In this document: piece after piece, positions 22,223 through 22,327 of the stretch
Layout: the number at the start of each line of letters is the position of its first letter
Position numbering within the stretch: position 1 is the first letter of the stretch
Source: JBOFDK01 sp051650305
GTDB lineage: Bacteria; Bacillota; Clostridia; Lachnospirales; Cellulosilyticaceae
Direction: 5' to 3'
Length of the DNA stretch: 22,327 bases
Assembly (NCBI GenBank): GCA_051650305.1
Contig: JBOFIT010000035.1
Coordinates: 1-22,327 of the forward strand
Translations under genes and position numbers: made by a program
The notes under the pieces: model-generated
Told to the model about the DNA's origin: nothing
Databases searched by the model: none
What the model saw: only the letters and a program-made list of their open reading frames with translations

Positions 22223-22327
22223 TTAAAGCCATTCTGTGCGTTTCACCCTCATCTGCTCGCCTGTTTGCATCTTTTTAATGACTAGTTCACCTTTTTCTAG
22301 CTCATCTTCTCCTATTATAATCACCGT
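22223..22327 (-). CDS. hisS: C-terminal fragment, probable histidyl-tRNA synthetase (5' part outside window)
   Basis: The last 34 codons and stop of a gene entering from the right edge. The peptide TVIIIGEDELEKGELVIKKM followed by QTGEQ matches the end of the class IIa anticodon-binding domain of bacterial HisRS, where GEDEL-KG-V-(L/I)K-M-TGEQ is the usual final strand-turn-strand. HisRS charges tRNA-His with histidine. Only this end is visible, so identity rests on a short motif; a HisZ-like or other class II synthetase end is less likely. Confidence 0.7.
   Translation of the reverse strand, partial: TVIIIGEDELEKGELVIKKMQTGEQMRVKRTEWL

Noticed and set aside
1..22327. Mobile element or genomic island signs
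   Set aside because: No transposase, integrase, tRNA, att-like direct repeats or abrupt base-composition change was seen; genes are densely packed on one strand with consistent ribosome sites.

Overview
The window looks like a stretch of ordinary chromosome from an anaerobic, low-to-moderate G+C Gram-positive bacterium, most likely of class Clostridia. The support is strong AGGAGG-type ribosome-binding sites, lipoprotein-type solute-binding proteins, a firmicute-style sulfur amino acid locus, and a truncated dehydrogenase resembling clostridial 7-alpha-hydroxysteroid dehydrogenases. I cannot name the genus. All recognised genes lie on the minus strand, so transcription runs from high to low coordinates. 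I see no tRNA, rRNA, CRISPR array, transposase, integrase or phage gene, and no gene-free stretch over 300 bases.

Region A (1-12100, read right to left) is a phosphonate utilisation locus: a GntR/UTRA regulator, a 2-aminoethylphosphonate-type ABC importer (phnS2, phnT2, phnU2), the carbon-phosphorus lyase genes phnG-H-I-J-K-M-L, a PHP-family phosphoesterase, and a short-chain dehydrogenase cut by the left edge. phnN and phnP are absent. The PHP protein is a good candidate for the PhnPP-type enzyme that converts the C-P lyase product (5-phosphoribosyl 1,2-cyclic phosphate) to ribose 5-phosphate and phosphate. The DNA upstream of phnS2 and of the regulator carries hexamers repeated at an 11-bp period. 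They resemble PhoP (Pho-box) sites, suggesting control by phosphate starvation.

Region B (12109-13410) is one unrecognised 433-residue coiled-coil gene with its own predicted promoter and a 25-bp perfect-stem terminator.

Region C (13526-20886, read right to left) is a sulfur-compound uptake and cleavage locus: a LysR regulator, a MetNIQ-type importer, an M20 amidohydrolase, a Cys/Met-metabolism PLP enzyme and a PatB/MalY-type C-S beta-lyase. A plausible scheme is import of a sulfur amino acid or its N-acyl or dipeptide conjugate, hydrolysis, then C-S bond cleavage. The lysR terminator contains a T-N11-A palindrome centred about 66 bp upstream of the predicted metN transcription start, where LysR-type regulators usually bind.

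Region D (20963-22327) holds a two-gene unit, a pentapeptide-repeat protein followed by an unrecognised 139-residue protein, and the last 34 codons of a gene that looks like histidyl-tRNA synthetase.

The most interesting points are the PHP enzyme standing in for PhnP/PhnN, a four-cysteine insertion in PhnK, the Pho-box-like arrays, the LysR site inside a terminator, and the possible thioether or N-acyl-cysteine salvage pathway.
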